From: Amyloporia xantha
Taxonomy: Eukaryota > Basidiomycota > Agaricomycetes > Polyporales > Adustoporiaceae
NCBI GenBank assembly: GCA_036971615.1
Contig: JAYKKR010000016.1
Span: forward strand, 372,001 to 436,000
Length of the DNA: 64,000 bases
Reading direction: 5' to 3'
Part shown: positions 39,841 to 49,622 of the stretch, in pieces
Position numbering within the stretch: position 1 is the stretch's first letter
Layout: every line of letters starts with the position of its first letter
The notes under the pieces: model-generated
The model's database searches: none
Told to the model about the DNA's origin: nothing
What the model saw: only the letters and a program-made list of their open reading frames with translations
Translations under genes and position numbers: made by a program

Positions 39841-42039
39841 ATGCGCAATTACCACATACACATCTCTCTGAAGTGTTCCTCTCCGCTTGCACCGACAGCA
39901 TCCACTTCGTATAGCTCTACCTCAACTAGTCTCACACCGCCCCCAACTATTCCGAGAGCGCTGTTTGATACGCTCCCGTCTCACAGTCCTAGGTCCGCCC
40001 CCCGTCGCCACACACTTAGCGTGCACGGCCAAGGGCAAGACACGGCATCTCTTTCCCAGTCCAAAGACTATCGCTTTGGCCCTATTAGAATCGACTGGGT
40101 TGACTGCGCTGCTGAGACCATGAATAAAGGGGCCTCAAAGAAGACTGGGGTGGGCAAAGAAAAGGAGACAGACCGTCAGCGGAGAGGTGCTGTGAGGAAC
40201 ATTCGTATGGCCTTTGACTCATGGTGTGAATTGTAGGAGAACCGGTCACCGCTGCCTTCCTTCCCCATACTTCTACATCCGGTAAATCAGGCTCAACCAT
40301 CCTACCTGAAGGTATCGTTCATATATACCGCGACACCTCAAGAAATACGGAAGCATCACAAACAGCTTCAGCTTCATCATTACCTCATGCCTCACGAGTC
40401 CAAGCTGCACCCTCATCAGACAAGGCATGTAGCTCGGTAGATTCGGAGCCTGTTGCGAATGGCTTAGTTCTTGCCGTTCTCGCCGTCCCATCATGGATGA
40501 CTCCTTCGGATTTTCTTGGATTTGTCGCGCCAGCCTCCGAGGGTATAGCGCTCCTGAGAATGATCAGGTACTCGTTTATGCATCAGATAATCAGTAAATC
40601 GTGCTCATGTCATTGTGCTCAGAGATTCTGCTCCCAATCGTTCATTGGTGGTTCTGAAGTTCAGGGAAGCATCGAATGCTGTTGACTTTGCCGAGGCGTA
40701 CAACGGAAAACCCTTCAATTCCATGGAGGTAGGTTGGTCTCTTTACGGAATCGCCTTCTCTCAGACTGATCCAGATACTACACCCAATGTTCAGCCCGAA
40801 ACATGCCACGTCGTGCGAGTTTCCTCAATAATCATTGATTCAGACGATCCAATCTCTCAGACTATAACTCGGCCTAGCCTTGCTGAGGAATCGGGGACAA
40901 TCTACGAACTGCCGACATGTCCGGTATGCCTTGAGAGGATGGATGCAGCGGTCACAGGGCTCGTCACGGTACCGTGTTCGCATACATTCCACTGTGCTTG
41001 TTTGAGTAAATGGGGAGATAGCCGGTAAATTATTTTTGCACTCAGTGATTGCGTGATCTTGATTTACTGGCCCAGATGTCCAGTTTGTCGCTATTCGCAG
41101 ACTCTTCTTTCGTCACACCCACCTTCATCCACGGGTCCACGCTCGCCACATCCTATTCCTTTCTCCATATCGTCCACCACTTCTCAGTGCATGGATTGTG
41201 GTAGCGCTGGCAATCTGTGGATCTGTCTGATCTGTGGAAATGTGGGCTGTGGGCGTTACGGTCGTGCCCATGCTCATGCTCATTACACTCACACAACACA
41301 CCTATATGCACTTGAGCTTGAGACTCAACGCGTTTGGGACTATGCTGGAGATGGATATGTCCACCGACTCATCCAAAACAAGGCTGACGGAAAGTTGGTC
41401 GAATTACCTTCAGCAGCAATCGGGATCAACGGCATCCGTGGCGAAGGAGGCGAATCCACTGGACCAAGTGCCGCAGATGCATTAAGCGCAGAGAAGATAG
41501 AGGCAATTGGCATTGAGTATTCATACTTACTGACTTCACAGTTGGACTCGCAACGCGCGTTCTATGAGGAGCAGGCTGTCGACTTGCGTCATCAAATCGG
41601 CCATTTGCGGGAGGTTGTGGAGCGACTCAGCGCGGAAGTCGAGAAGGGGAAAAGCATGGCCACAGAGACAAAGTCCGCAATAATGGCTCACGAAAAAGCG
41701 CGCAGTGATGAATTGGAGGCGGAACTTGTCAAGGTTCAGAAAAAGGTGCAGAGAGCGACGGCCCTCGCTCAGAGCTTGATGAAAGAGCTGCAGGAAGAAC
41801 GCGCGGTCAGTAGAGGCTTGATGGAAAATTTATACAAAGCCAAGGAGCAAATAGAAGAAGCAGAACGGGAGAAGGTACAGTCTAGTACAAGAATAGGGGA
41901 ACTAGAGGATCAGTTGAGGGATGTGATGTTTTTCATAGAAGCTCGAGCCAAAGTTGAAGGTGGAGAAGGATTGATGGCAGAAGCAGCTGGAGGTTCCATA
42001 GTATCTGTAAACTCATCAAGTGTATCTATATCTAAATAA
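39841..42039 (+). CDS. ETP1: BRAP2/ETP1 RING-type E3 ubiquitin ligase
   Basis: Homologue of BRCA1-associated protein 2 and yeast Etp1, a cytoplasmic E3 ligase. Start MRNYHIHISLKCSSPL matches the family N-terminus. The BRAP2 RRM-like domain contains 'SWMTPSDFLGFVAPASEGIA' and 'NRSLVVLKFREASNAVDFAE' with 'AYNGKPFNSME'. The RING finger is 'LPTCPVCLERMDAAVTG', 'VPCSHTFHCACLSKWGD' and 'RCPVCRYSQ'. The UBP-type zinc finger is 'CMDCGSAGNLWICLICGNVG' with 'CGRYGRAHAHAHYTHTTHLY' and 'RVWDYAGDGYVHRLIQNKAD'. A coiled coil of about 170 residues follows, then a Ser/Val-rich end. Introns at about 40,187-40,236, 40,567-40,620, 40,729-40,789 and 41,027-41,075. Confidence 0.92.
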
Positions 42040-42087
42040 AAAGTTAGTGATTAGTGAAAAAATGTACATTTTGAAGTAAAGGTGGTA

Positions 42088-42215
42088 TGAAGAAACTGTT
42101 TCTCTAGTGAGCCAAATCTGCAACACCAATTTTTGTGCCCTAAGTGTGGGAGCACAATTTAATACAAATTTTGCATTGTAAGTATCCAAGGTCCTTGGGT
42201 TACAGTCAGGCTTTT
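42088..42215 (+). repeat. decayed terminal fragment of the foldback element family
   Basis: This ~130-bp stretch aligns with the outer end of the 52.9-59.75 kb palindrome: GGTATGAAG, GTTTCTCTAGTGAGC, TTTTGTGCCCTAAG and CAGGCTTTTTG.T match with scattered changes. Most differences are C-to-T or G-to-A, often at former CpG. The same minus-strand reading frame (LRAQKLV...LTRET) stays open. It lies 50 bp after the ETP1 stop codon. Confidence 0.72.
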
Positions 42216-42937
42216 TGTAATGGGCTGTAACATGCCTCATTCTAGGAGTTTCATTTTACAGTATATTTCTATACTATTTTCCTTATTTTTAATAATCTCT
42301 TGACTCATCACCTTAATAAGCCCACAATTCCTATGAGTCATTATCCTTAAATTTTCCTTTCTCTTTGCATATATAAGGGCAGTCGTTTGTACTCAGTTCA
42401 GTAGTATACAGCAAAATCAAGAACAGCCTTATAACTGTCTTTTGCTACATTCTTGTGACACCATCGACTTACCTAAGCCACGAGCATATGAAGGCCCTTA
42501 TTGGACAAAAATACCCAAACATGGCCCCGTCACCATGATACTTGAGGATTTAGGTGGATAACCTGTGATATAGTGATATACTCGAGTATTCATCGTTATC
42601 TCTGAGGATCCTGGGTGATCGATCTCTGAACTGAACTCATCCTAGCATGGCTCCCCCTTAATCCCGGATATTTGCCTCATTCCTTCTTGTCAATGTCACT
42701 TGTTGACCGATCACCTATACTCGTTTATTCCTGAGTATTACAATCACCTTGTGTATACCTGATTATTCAGCATTATCTATGTGGATGGCATGATCCTCCT
42801 TTCACTTGTCTACCATGCATGATCCCTGTATATTCTCGAGTATTTCCAGGTATGAAAATTTGGGAACCCCGTCTGACTGCCTCATCCGAACACTGTCTCG
42901 TTGCTGACCTGTACGTTCGTCTCCACTTCCCGCTATC
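42216..42937. other. AT-rich repeat-like sequence, LTR-like in part
   Basis: A TATATAAG box (about 42,371) followed by a purine-rich leader, within a stretch starting TGTAACATGCC (42,226), resembles a worn Ty3-type LTR. I could not define both ends or a target duplication. Several CTCGAGTATT-type motifs recur at 42,580-42,850. Confidence 0.35.
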
Positions 42938-43455
42938 ATGTCTGCACTGAATTCCACTATTCCAATGGCCATCGTTCTTTACATTCGTGATCTCTGTCTT
43001 GTTCCGGAATGCCTGTGCGCTGAATGGTGTAAGTCTATCTTTGGGCTCAGTGACATATCCTTACCACAAACATCTGAGGCACATTTGTTTTTCCCCATCT
43101 TGATGTGCTCTACGTGCTCATAATTGTATCTAGCTCCCAGTGACACCCATGGAGAGTTGTGCTGCATGCCATCATCCATGGTGGTCTCATTCAGCACAGT
43201 CAGCGATTCAAAACAACCCTCGCCTAAGTCGTCTCTGTTGGAATAAAGGCGGCAGACTGGAATCCATCCATTGTGGTGGTTTCCATCCGGTCAGTGGTTC
43301 ATCTTTTATCATTTCTCCGTACTAACTCACATACACATTTGCATGAAGACTTCCAATGCCGAGCATGGGTCCCCATCCGCACTATGTGTCTGTGGTGCCA
43401 CTTGGGTTGCACACCGCCGTGTAATGTATGTAGTCTGTGGCCTCATTGACAGCTA
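42938..43455 (+). pseudogene. remnant of a small Cys/His-rich protein
   Basis: Three exon-like pieces with plausible splice sites show ordered Cys/His motifs: 'MESCAACHHPWWSHS', then 'NKGGRLESIHCGGFHP', then 'LCVCGATWVAHRR'. The C-x2-C..HPW..H, CGGF and CxCGxxWxxH blocks look like a duplicated zinc-binding repeat. No family name is known to me. The first piece (MSALNSTIPMAIVLYIRD...) cannot be joined in frame with the second, so the copy looks broken, or I have the wrong junction. Confidence 0.35.
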
Positions 43456-43591
43456 ATTATGACGCATGAGCTGTGCCCAGCCCGTCACATTCAGCTAGTG
43501 GCCCACCCATCTCCTCTCCCCTGCCCTCATCAGCTATTCCGCCCACTTGGCTTGCACATTCTGCCACACAAGCCTCACCTATAGCCACCCA

Positions 43592-43664
43592 GATTGTATT
43601 ACAATTGCCCAGGTACCTGGGATTGTGCTTGTGCACAACCAGGCCAGGTTCTTGTAATACAATC
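43592..43664. repeat. nested palindromes (stem-loop potential)
   Basis: GATTGTATTACAA (43,592-43,604) and its exact complement (43,652-43,664) enclose a perfect 14-bp palindrome CCCAGGTACCTGGG (43,608-43,621). It may be a small foldback insertion. Confidence 0.6.
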
Positions 43665-43804
43665 AGGCCAGGTGTTGTACAATCCACAATGGTGGCCAGG
43701 CTTGTACAACAAAGGCCTATTTTGTAAATCCGCATTTTTGACAATTTCAGTTAAATACTGGGCAAGCTTGTGATAAATATAATCATATGTTTCTGCTGTA
43801 TAGG

Positions 43805-44113
43805 TCAGTTATTATCATATATCATTAAAATCCGCTTATTTCTGCCAATCCAAATATGGTAGTATCCAATACAGGGTTGTTATATACCATTAGAATCTGC
43901 TTGAATGGGCCATTCCAAATATGATAATAGCCAGTATATACACCATTAGAATTCGTTTGAATGGGCCATTCCAAATATGGTAATATTCAATATAGGATTG
44001 TTATATATCATTGGGATCCATTTGAATGGGGCAATACAAATATGGAATAAAATGTAGGGGTATTATATACTATTAGAAAGCATTTGAATGGGTCATTTCC
44101 AATATGGTAATGG
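43805..44113. repeat. AT-rich degenerate tandem repeat, period about 60 bp
   Basis: About five copies of a unit containing TTATATACCATTAGAAT, then TTTGAATGGGCCATTCC, then AAATATGGTAATA. Copies differ by point changes and small gaps. The array ends exactly where the Copia 5' LTR begins. Confidence 0.75.
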
Positions 44114-44575
44114 TGTCAAAATCTGTGCTCTGCCAGTCTCCCAGTGTCTCCTGCATTGTCTCAGTGCTCCTATGGCATGTCTCCATTGTTCTCCTTCTAT
44201 TGTATCTGTTCTAGGACTTTCTAGCTCATTCTGGGCTTATGCCACTCACTCCATTGTATTGGTGCCACAGTGGCACAATGCACACTTTGAGTGGCAGTGG
44301 CACAATAGACCTTCTGTCCATTGTGCCACTTCCCATTGTTCCACTTCCATTGTGCCACCCTCTATTGTTCTCTTTCTCTATTGTTCTCCATCATATATAT
44401 AGGCCCTAGAGTCCTCAGCCTGGTCCCCACCAGTTGCTTACTTTGGACTCTAGGTATGTTGTATCCCTTACGTCCTTAATACACCAGTTGCTTACTTTGG
44501 ACTCTAGCCCCCTTGTGGCTCTCTCTTCCCTCAGTGCTGCGCCTTAGCTGTTAGCTGCGCCTTAGCCATTTGACA
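44114..44575 (+). repeat. 5' LTR of Copia family A
   Basis: 462 bp, starting TGTCAAAATC and ending TTTGACA. It has a TATATATA box near 44,392-44,401 and, downstream of it, two direct copies of ACCAGTTGCTTACTTTGGAC (then TCTAG). Confidence 0.9.
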
Positions 44576-44598
44576 GGTTATGAGCCCTGTGCTCTAAT
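44576..44598 (+). promoter_or_regulatory. primer-binding site matching the anticodon arm of initiator tRNA-Met
   Basis: Directly after the LTR, GGTTATGAGCCCTGTGCTC is complementary to the anticodon stem-loop of initiator tRNA-Met (GGGCTCATAACC contains the CAT anticodon), not to a tRNA 3' end. This is the half-tRNA priming arrangement known for Drosophila copia and yeast Ty5. Confidence 0.75.
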
Positions 44599-44747
44599 AG
44601 TCTATAGCTCAGCCAGTTTCACACTTTGTTGTCTTTTGGGTTTTTGGTCGCGCTTTTTCGCATTTTGACCTCCCTATCCCACCCTATCACCTTCTATTTG
44701 CTCTTAGCACTCCTTGCTTCATTTTTCCATCACATTTTTCATCCACT

Positions 44748-47700
44748 ATGGCCCACTCTTCCCCCACCTTCACCAAACTCAATTCCTCCAACTATGTCAC
44801 CTGGAGTGGAGACATGACTGCCTGGCTTTGCTCTTCAGGCCTATGGTGTCTTGTCTCTGGGGTTTCCTCCAAGCCCACTCCAAAGGATCCCTCTGCTCCT
44901 ACTGATGCTGAAGAAGCAAAGGTAGAAGCATGGGAGGTTCAAGAAGGAAAGGCTGCTGGTTGGATCTACCTCATGGTAGAGCCTGACCAGAAAGTCCACC
45001 TTGCAGGCATTGATGGTGATCCAGTTGCCATGTGGAAGAAGCTGAAGGATGTGCACCAGAGGCAGCATCCTGGAGCTCGTTGGAACGCTTGGGAGGCCCT
45101 TCTGTCCATCAGAAAGCAGGACTCTGACACTTTTCAGTCTGTGGTCAACAGGGCTGAAGAGGCCATGCAGCTTTGCAAAAATCTTCGACCTGCTTCAATG
45201 ACCATTGAGCAGCTAGAAGAGGAGCTCACAGCGATGGCCATGGTTCTTGCTCTGCCCAGAGAGGAGTATGGTGCCTTCAGGTCACAGCTTACCACTCAGG
45301 GCAAGCTGGACAAGGCCACCATCATCCAGGCTTTTGTGGCAGAAGATGCTCAGCGCCGCCATGACTCTACTATGCACTCCCACTCTGCTCTTGCTGCTTC
45401 TGGCCCTGCTACTTTGACTCTCTGTGATTTCTGTGGCTTGAAAGGTCACCTTCTGGCACAGTGCTTCGCCTTCCAGAAGGCACAGAAAGAGGCCAAAGAG
45501 CGACGCAAGAACAAGGGCAAGCAGGCCAACAAGACAGCTGAAGTCACAGAATCTGCTGGAAATGCAAGTCTCTCCTCCCTTGATCCCACATCTCCTTCTA
45601 CACCCCTACAACTCGATGCTCACTTCGATTGGAATGCAGACACAGGCGCCACTTCTCACATGACGCCTCATCGCCATTGGCTTCGAAATTACAAGCCATT
45701 TTGTGTTCCAATCAAGCTGGCAGACAACAACATTGTCTACTCTGCTGGAGTGGGGTCTGTGGTTTTTAGACCAAAGATTGGAGGAGAGGATGTTAGAGCT
45801 GTGGAATTCTCCAGGGTGTTGCATGTCCCAGAACTGCGAAGCAATCTTCTTGCATGTCTCTATTTGACTCGCCATAAAGATTATACCATCTCCATTAATT
45901 CCAGTGCCATGCACTTCGTTCATTCTGGCCTGACGTGTTTTGTGGCAACAATGCTGCCTACCTGGATGGATTTACAGAGCCTGCTGCTGAGTCTGCTCAT
46001 TACATTTCTACTGTTCCTCTTGACCTCAATCTCTGGCATCGACATCTAGCTCATCACAATTATGCTGATGTCCAGAAGATGCTCAGAGAAGATCTGGTCA
46101 CTGGTCTTGAGCTCAGCTCGAAGCAACAGCCTGATCCTATCTGTGAGCCTTGTCTTGCTGGTAAAATGCGAGCCAATCCCTTCCCTCCCTCTCTCCATCA
46201 TTCATCCAAACCTCTTGAGCTCATTCACTCTGATGTCCATGGCCCTCTGCCAGTGCGCACACACTCTGGATATCGCTACTGGGTCACCTTCATCGATGAC
46301 TACTCCAGATTCAGAGTGGTGGTGCCTCTCAAGCAGAAAAGCGAAGTGTTTGATGCTTTCAAGCGGTTCAAAGCTTATGCTGAAAATCTGCTTGAAGCGA
46401 AAATCAAGGCACTTCAGGATGACAAGGGTGGAGAATATATGTCTGGTGAGTTCCTCAAATTCACAGACAGTGCAGGGATTGTGCATCGCCATACTGTGCG
46501 AAATCGCCCCAGCAGAATGGTGTTGCAGAGCGAGCAAATGGAGTTATGGAAAATGCTTGCACAGCCATGCTTTCTGAAGCTAAGCTGCCTGCTTCGTTCT
46601 GGGGAGAGTGTCTTGGTGCCATGGTGCATGTGTGGAATCGCCTTCCCACCTCTGCATTGCCTGGTGCAACTCCCTATGAACTCTGGCACAAGCAGAAACC
46701 AGATGTGTCTCACTTGCGTGTTTGGGGCTGCACTGCCTATGTGCATGTGCAGAAGGACCAGCGCAAGGGCCTCTCACCACACATGCAGAAATGTGTTTTT
46801 ATTGGGTATCCAGATGGGTACAAGGGCTGGAAATTCTACAATCCAGACTCCAAGAAAGTGGTCATCTCAGAGCGTGCAGAATTTGATGAGCACTATTTTC
46901 CTGGCCTCAAGCGCACTGCTTCTTCTGATCCACCCATTTTGCCCATTCCTTCATCCATTCCTCTCTCTGTGCCTGTGCAGGATCAAGGGGGGGATGATGC
47001 TCTCGGGCCTGCGCCAGCTCCTGCTGTGCCTGAGCCCATTGCAGTCCCTGTCCATGATCCAGCACAAGTGCCTCCTGCACCTCCTGTGCTTCCTGCGCCT
47101 CCAGTTGCTCCTGCTGTCCCTGCTCTTCCAGATGTGCCAGATGCTCCAGAAATTATTCCTCCACCTCCTGCTGTCCCAGAAGATGATCCACTTGACTTGC
47201 CCATTGCTCTGCGTCGTCAGCCTCGCAATGTGCGCCCTCCTGGTGCCTGGTGGACTGTGCCTAGCAGACAAGCTACACCTCAGTCCCCAGAGCCTTCAGA
47301 CGACGAGTTGGACATCATTGGACCAGATGCAGAATTTGCTCAAGTTCAGTTTGCTGGCCTTGCTGCAGGGGCTGACCCTCGCAATTACAAGCAAGCCATG
47401 AGCTGCCCTGATGCAAAGCAGTGGAAGGAAGCTGCAAACGAAGAGATCATGTCTCTGATTGCAAACAACACCTGGAAGTCTGTGCCCTTGCCTCCTGGAA
47501 AGAAAGCCATTGGTTGTGGTTGGGTCTTCAAAGTCAAGCACAATGCAGATGGCTCTGTGGATCGCTACAAGGCTCGTCTCGTCGCCAAAGGGTACAGCCA
47601 GCGGCCTGGTTTTGACTACACAGAGGTATTTGCCCCTACATCTTGTCCTGCTGCTCTGCGCATTGTTCTTGCACTCTCTGCCATTGAAGACCTGGAGCTG

Positions 47701-49071
47701 CATTCTGTGGACATCTCCTCTGCGTTTTTACAGGGCGACTTGGAGGAGGAGATTTACATGCAGCAACCTGAAGGCTTTCCCCAGGGTCCTGAAGGCAATG
47801 CTCTGCTTCTAGGTGCACCACTGTATGGTCTCAAGCAGGCTGGTCGTCAATGGAACAAGAAACTTCACAAGGTGCTTGTTTCCATGGGCTTCAAGCGGCT
47901 TGAATCAGATCGCAGTGTGTACATCTATGTCAGGGACAATGTGCGCATCATTATCCCAGTGCATGTGGATGATCTTACTCTGGCATCCAAGTCCCAAGCT
48001 GCCATAGACAGGACCATTGAAGAGCTGTCCAAGCACTTCAAACTTCGCAATTTGGGGCCTACCACATTTCTCCTGGGCATTGCCATCTCCAGGGATCGTC
48101 CAAAGCGCACCATATGCCTCTCACAGCGTCAGTATATTGTGGACATGCTGGAGCGCTACAATCTGGACAAGTGCAACTCTGTGCTCACTCCCATGGAGAA
48201 TGGCCTGCGCCTTTCCAAGCAGCAGGCACCCCAAAACGACGAGGAGATTGCATTTATGCAGGACAAGCCATACCTCAATGCTGTTGGCTCTCTTATGTAT
48301 CTTGCCATCACCACTCGCCCTGACATACAGTATGCTGTTTCCTGTCTTGCTCGCTTCAACTCCAATCCTGGGCCTGCCCACTGGTCTGCAGTGAAGCATG
48401 TCTTTCGCTATCTGCAGGGCACCAAGGACCACAAGCTAGTGTACAAGCCAGAGGACCTGGGTGCGCCTTTTCTCACTTACACTGATTCTGCTCATGGAGA
48501 CTGTCCTGACACTGGACGCTCCACTGGTGGCTATCTGGTGAAAATGGGCTCTGGAGCGGTCAGTTGGAGCAGCAAACTTCAGTCTCTGGTGGCCCTGTCC
48601 ACTACAGAGTCAGAGTACATTGCTGCTGTTGATGCTGGCAAGGAGATCATGTGGATGCGCAACATCATGCTGGAGTTTGGCTATCCTCCCAAGGACTCCT
48701 CCCCTCTGCTCATGGACAACCAGTCCTCCATCTCAGTCTCAAAGAATCCAGAGCATCATGGGCGCATGAAACACCTCGATCTTCGCACTTATTGGCTCAG
48801 AGACACAGTGGAAAGTGGTCACATCAAGCCCTCCTATATTCCCACTGGTGAGATGGTTGCAGACACATTAACCAAGCCCCTGCCCTCTGTGAAGGTAGCT
48901 TACTGCCGAAGCAAGATGGGTATTTCTCTGCAAATCTCCACTGTTGAGACTTGGCAGATCAGGGGGGGTATGTCAAAATCTGTGCTCTGCCAGTCTCCCA
49001 GTGTCTCCTGCATCGTCTCAGTGCTCCTATGGCATGTTTCCATTGTTATCCTTCTATTGTATCTGTTCTAG
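44748..49071 (+). CDS. Copia family A gag-pol polyprotein (two frame breaks)
   Basis: Starts MAHSSPTFTKLNSSNYVTWS. Gag of the UBN2 type; zinc knuckle 'CDFCGLKGHLLAQC' (CX2CX4HX4C); protease 'NADTGATSHMT'; integrase with HHCC 'WHRHLAHHNYADVQ' and 'CEPCLAGK' and catalytic Asp/Asp/Glu in 'HSDVHGPLPV', 'TFIDDYSRF' and 'DDKGGEYMSGEF'; reverse transcriptase 'GCGWVFKVKHNADGSVDRYK' to 'HVDDLTLAS'; RNase H 'YTDSAHGDCPDTGRSTGG' and 'LSTTESEYIAAVDAGKEIMW'. The stop lies inside the 3' LTR. The frame breaks at 45,928-45,931 and 46,507-46,510; adding one C to each C-run would restore it. Either it is recently dead or the sequence is wrong by two bases. Confidence 0.9.
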
Positions 49072-49433
49072 GACTTTCTAGCTCGTTCTAGGCTTATGCC
49101 ACTCACTCCATTGTATTGGTGCCACAGTGGCACAATGCACACTTTGAGTGGCAGTGGCACAATAGACCTTCTGTCCATTGTGCCACTCCCCATTGTTCTA
49201 CTTCCATTGTGCCACCCTCTATTGTTCTCTATCTCTATTGTTCTCTATCACATATATAGGCCCTAGAGTCCTCAGCCTGGTCCCCACCAGTTGCTTACTT
49301 TGGACTCTAGGTATGTTGTATCCCTTACATCCTTAATACACCAGTTGCTTACTTTGGACTCTAGCCCACTTGTGGCTCTCTCAGTCCCTTAGTGCTGCGC
49401 CTTAGCTGTTAGCTGCGCCTTAGCCATTTGACA
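48971..49433 (+). repeat. 3' LTR of Copia family A
   Basis: 463 bp, closely matching the 5' LTR with scattered substitutions, for example in the CATTGTTCTCC and GCTCATTCTGG stretches. It ends TTTGACA and is followed directly by CAGGTTGCC. Confidence 0.9.
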
Positions 49434-49505
49434 CAGGTTGCCTTGAGGGCCACATCTCCCACGATTGCAACCAAGAGGCCAAGGCGAAGACTTGCTACAG
49501 GTGTC
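49434..49505 (+). pseudogene. exon fragment of a CNBP/GIS2-like zinc-knuckle gene
   Basis: The plus strand reads LEGHISHDCNQEAKAKTCYR and then C, which matches the CCHC repeats of CNBP/Gis2/Byr3-type nucleic-acid binding proteins (GLEGH.SRDC..EAKAK.CYKC). The match stops at CTACAG|GTGTCT, a credible intron donor, so it is a genomic rather than a cDNA-derived copy. It is wedged between the Copia 3' LTR and the Helitron-type remnant. Confidence 0.6.
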
Positions 49506-49622
49506 TTCTTTGAAGTCCTGGGTCCTGCCTTTCATCAGTCCTTCCCTCCTCTTTCATTGATATATACAGCACATTACTAATCAAAAGGTATATTATATAC
49601 TCTCATCACACAGTATTCCAAA
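49506..49622. other. 3' flank of the Helitron-type remnant
   Basis: 117 bp of AT-rich sequence. No clear Helitron CTRR end with hairpin could be placed. Confidence 0.35.

Larger units (their letters stand above)
44114..49433 (+). mobile_element. Ty1/Copia retrotransposon, family A, nearly complete
   Basis: Two similar LTRs (44,114-44,575 and 48,971-49,433) enclose gag-pol. LTRs begin TGTCAAAATC and end TTTGACA, and differ at several positions, so insertion is not very recent. A primer-binding site follows the 5' LTR, and a G-run purine tract (about 48,961-48,970) precedes the 3' LTR. Gag-pol order is Gag, protease, integrase, reverse transcriptase, RNase H, which is the Copia order. No target duplication is visible (AATGG on the left, CAGGT on the right), suggesting recombination with another copy. 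Confidence 0.93.

Noticed and set aside
42226..42480. Solo LTR of a Ty3-type element
   Set aside because: It starts TGTAACATGCC and has a TATATAAG box and leader-like sequence, but neither a matching end with a target duplication nor a second copy is visible. Kept only as LTR-like.
44570..44600. tRNA gene near the LTR because of the GGGCTCATAACC-type sequence
   Set aside because: Only the anticodon arm is present; there is no A box, B box or acceptor stem. It is a primer-binding site.
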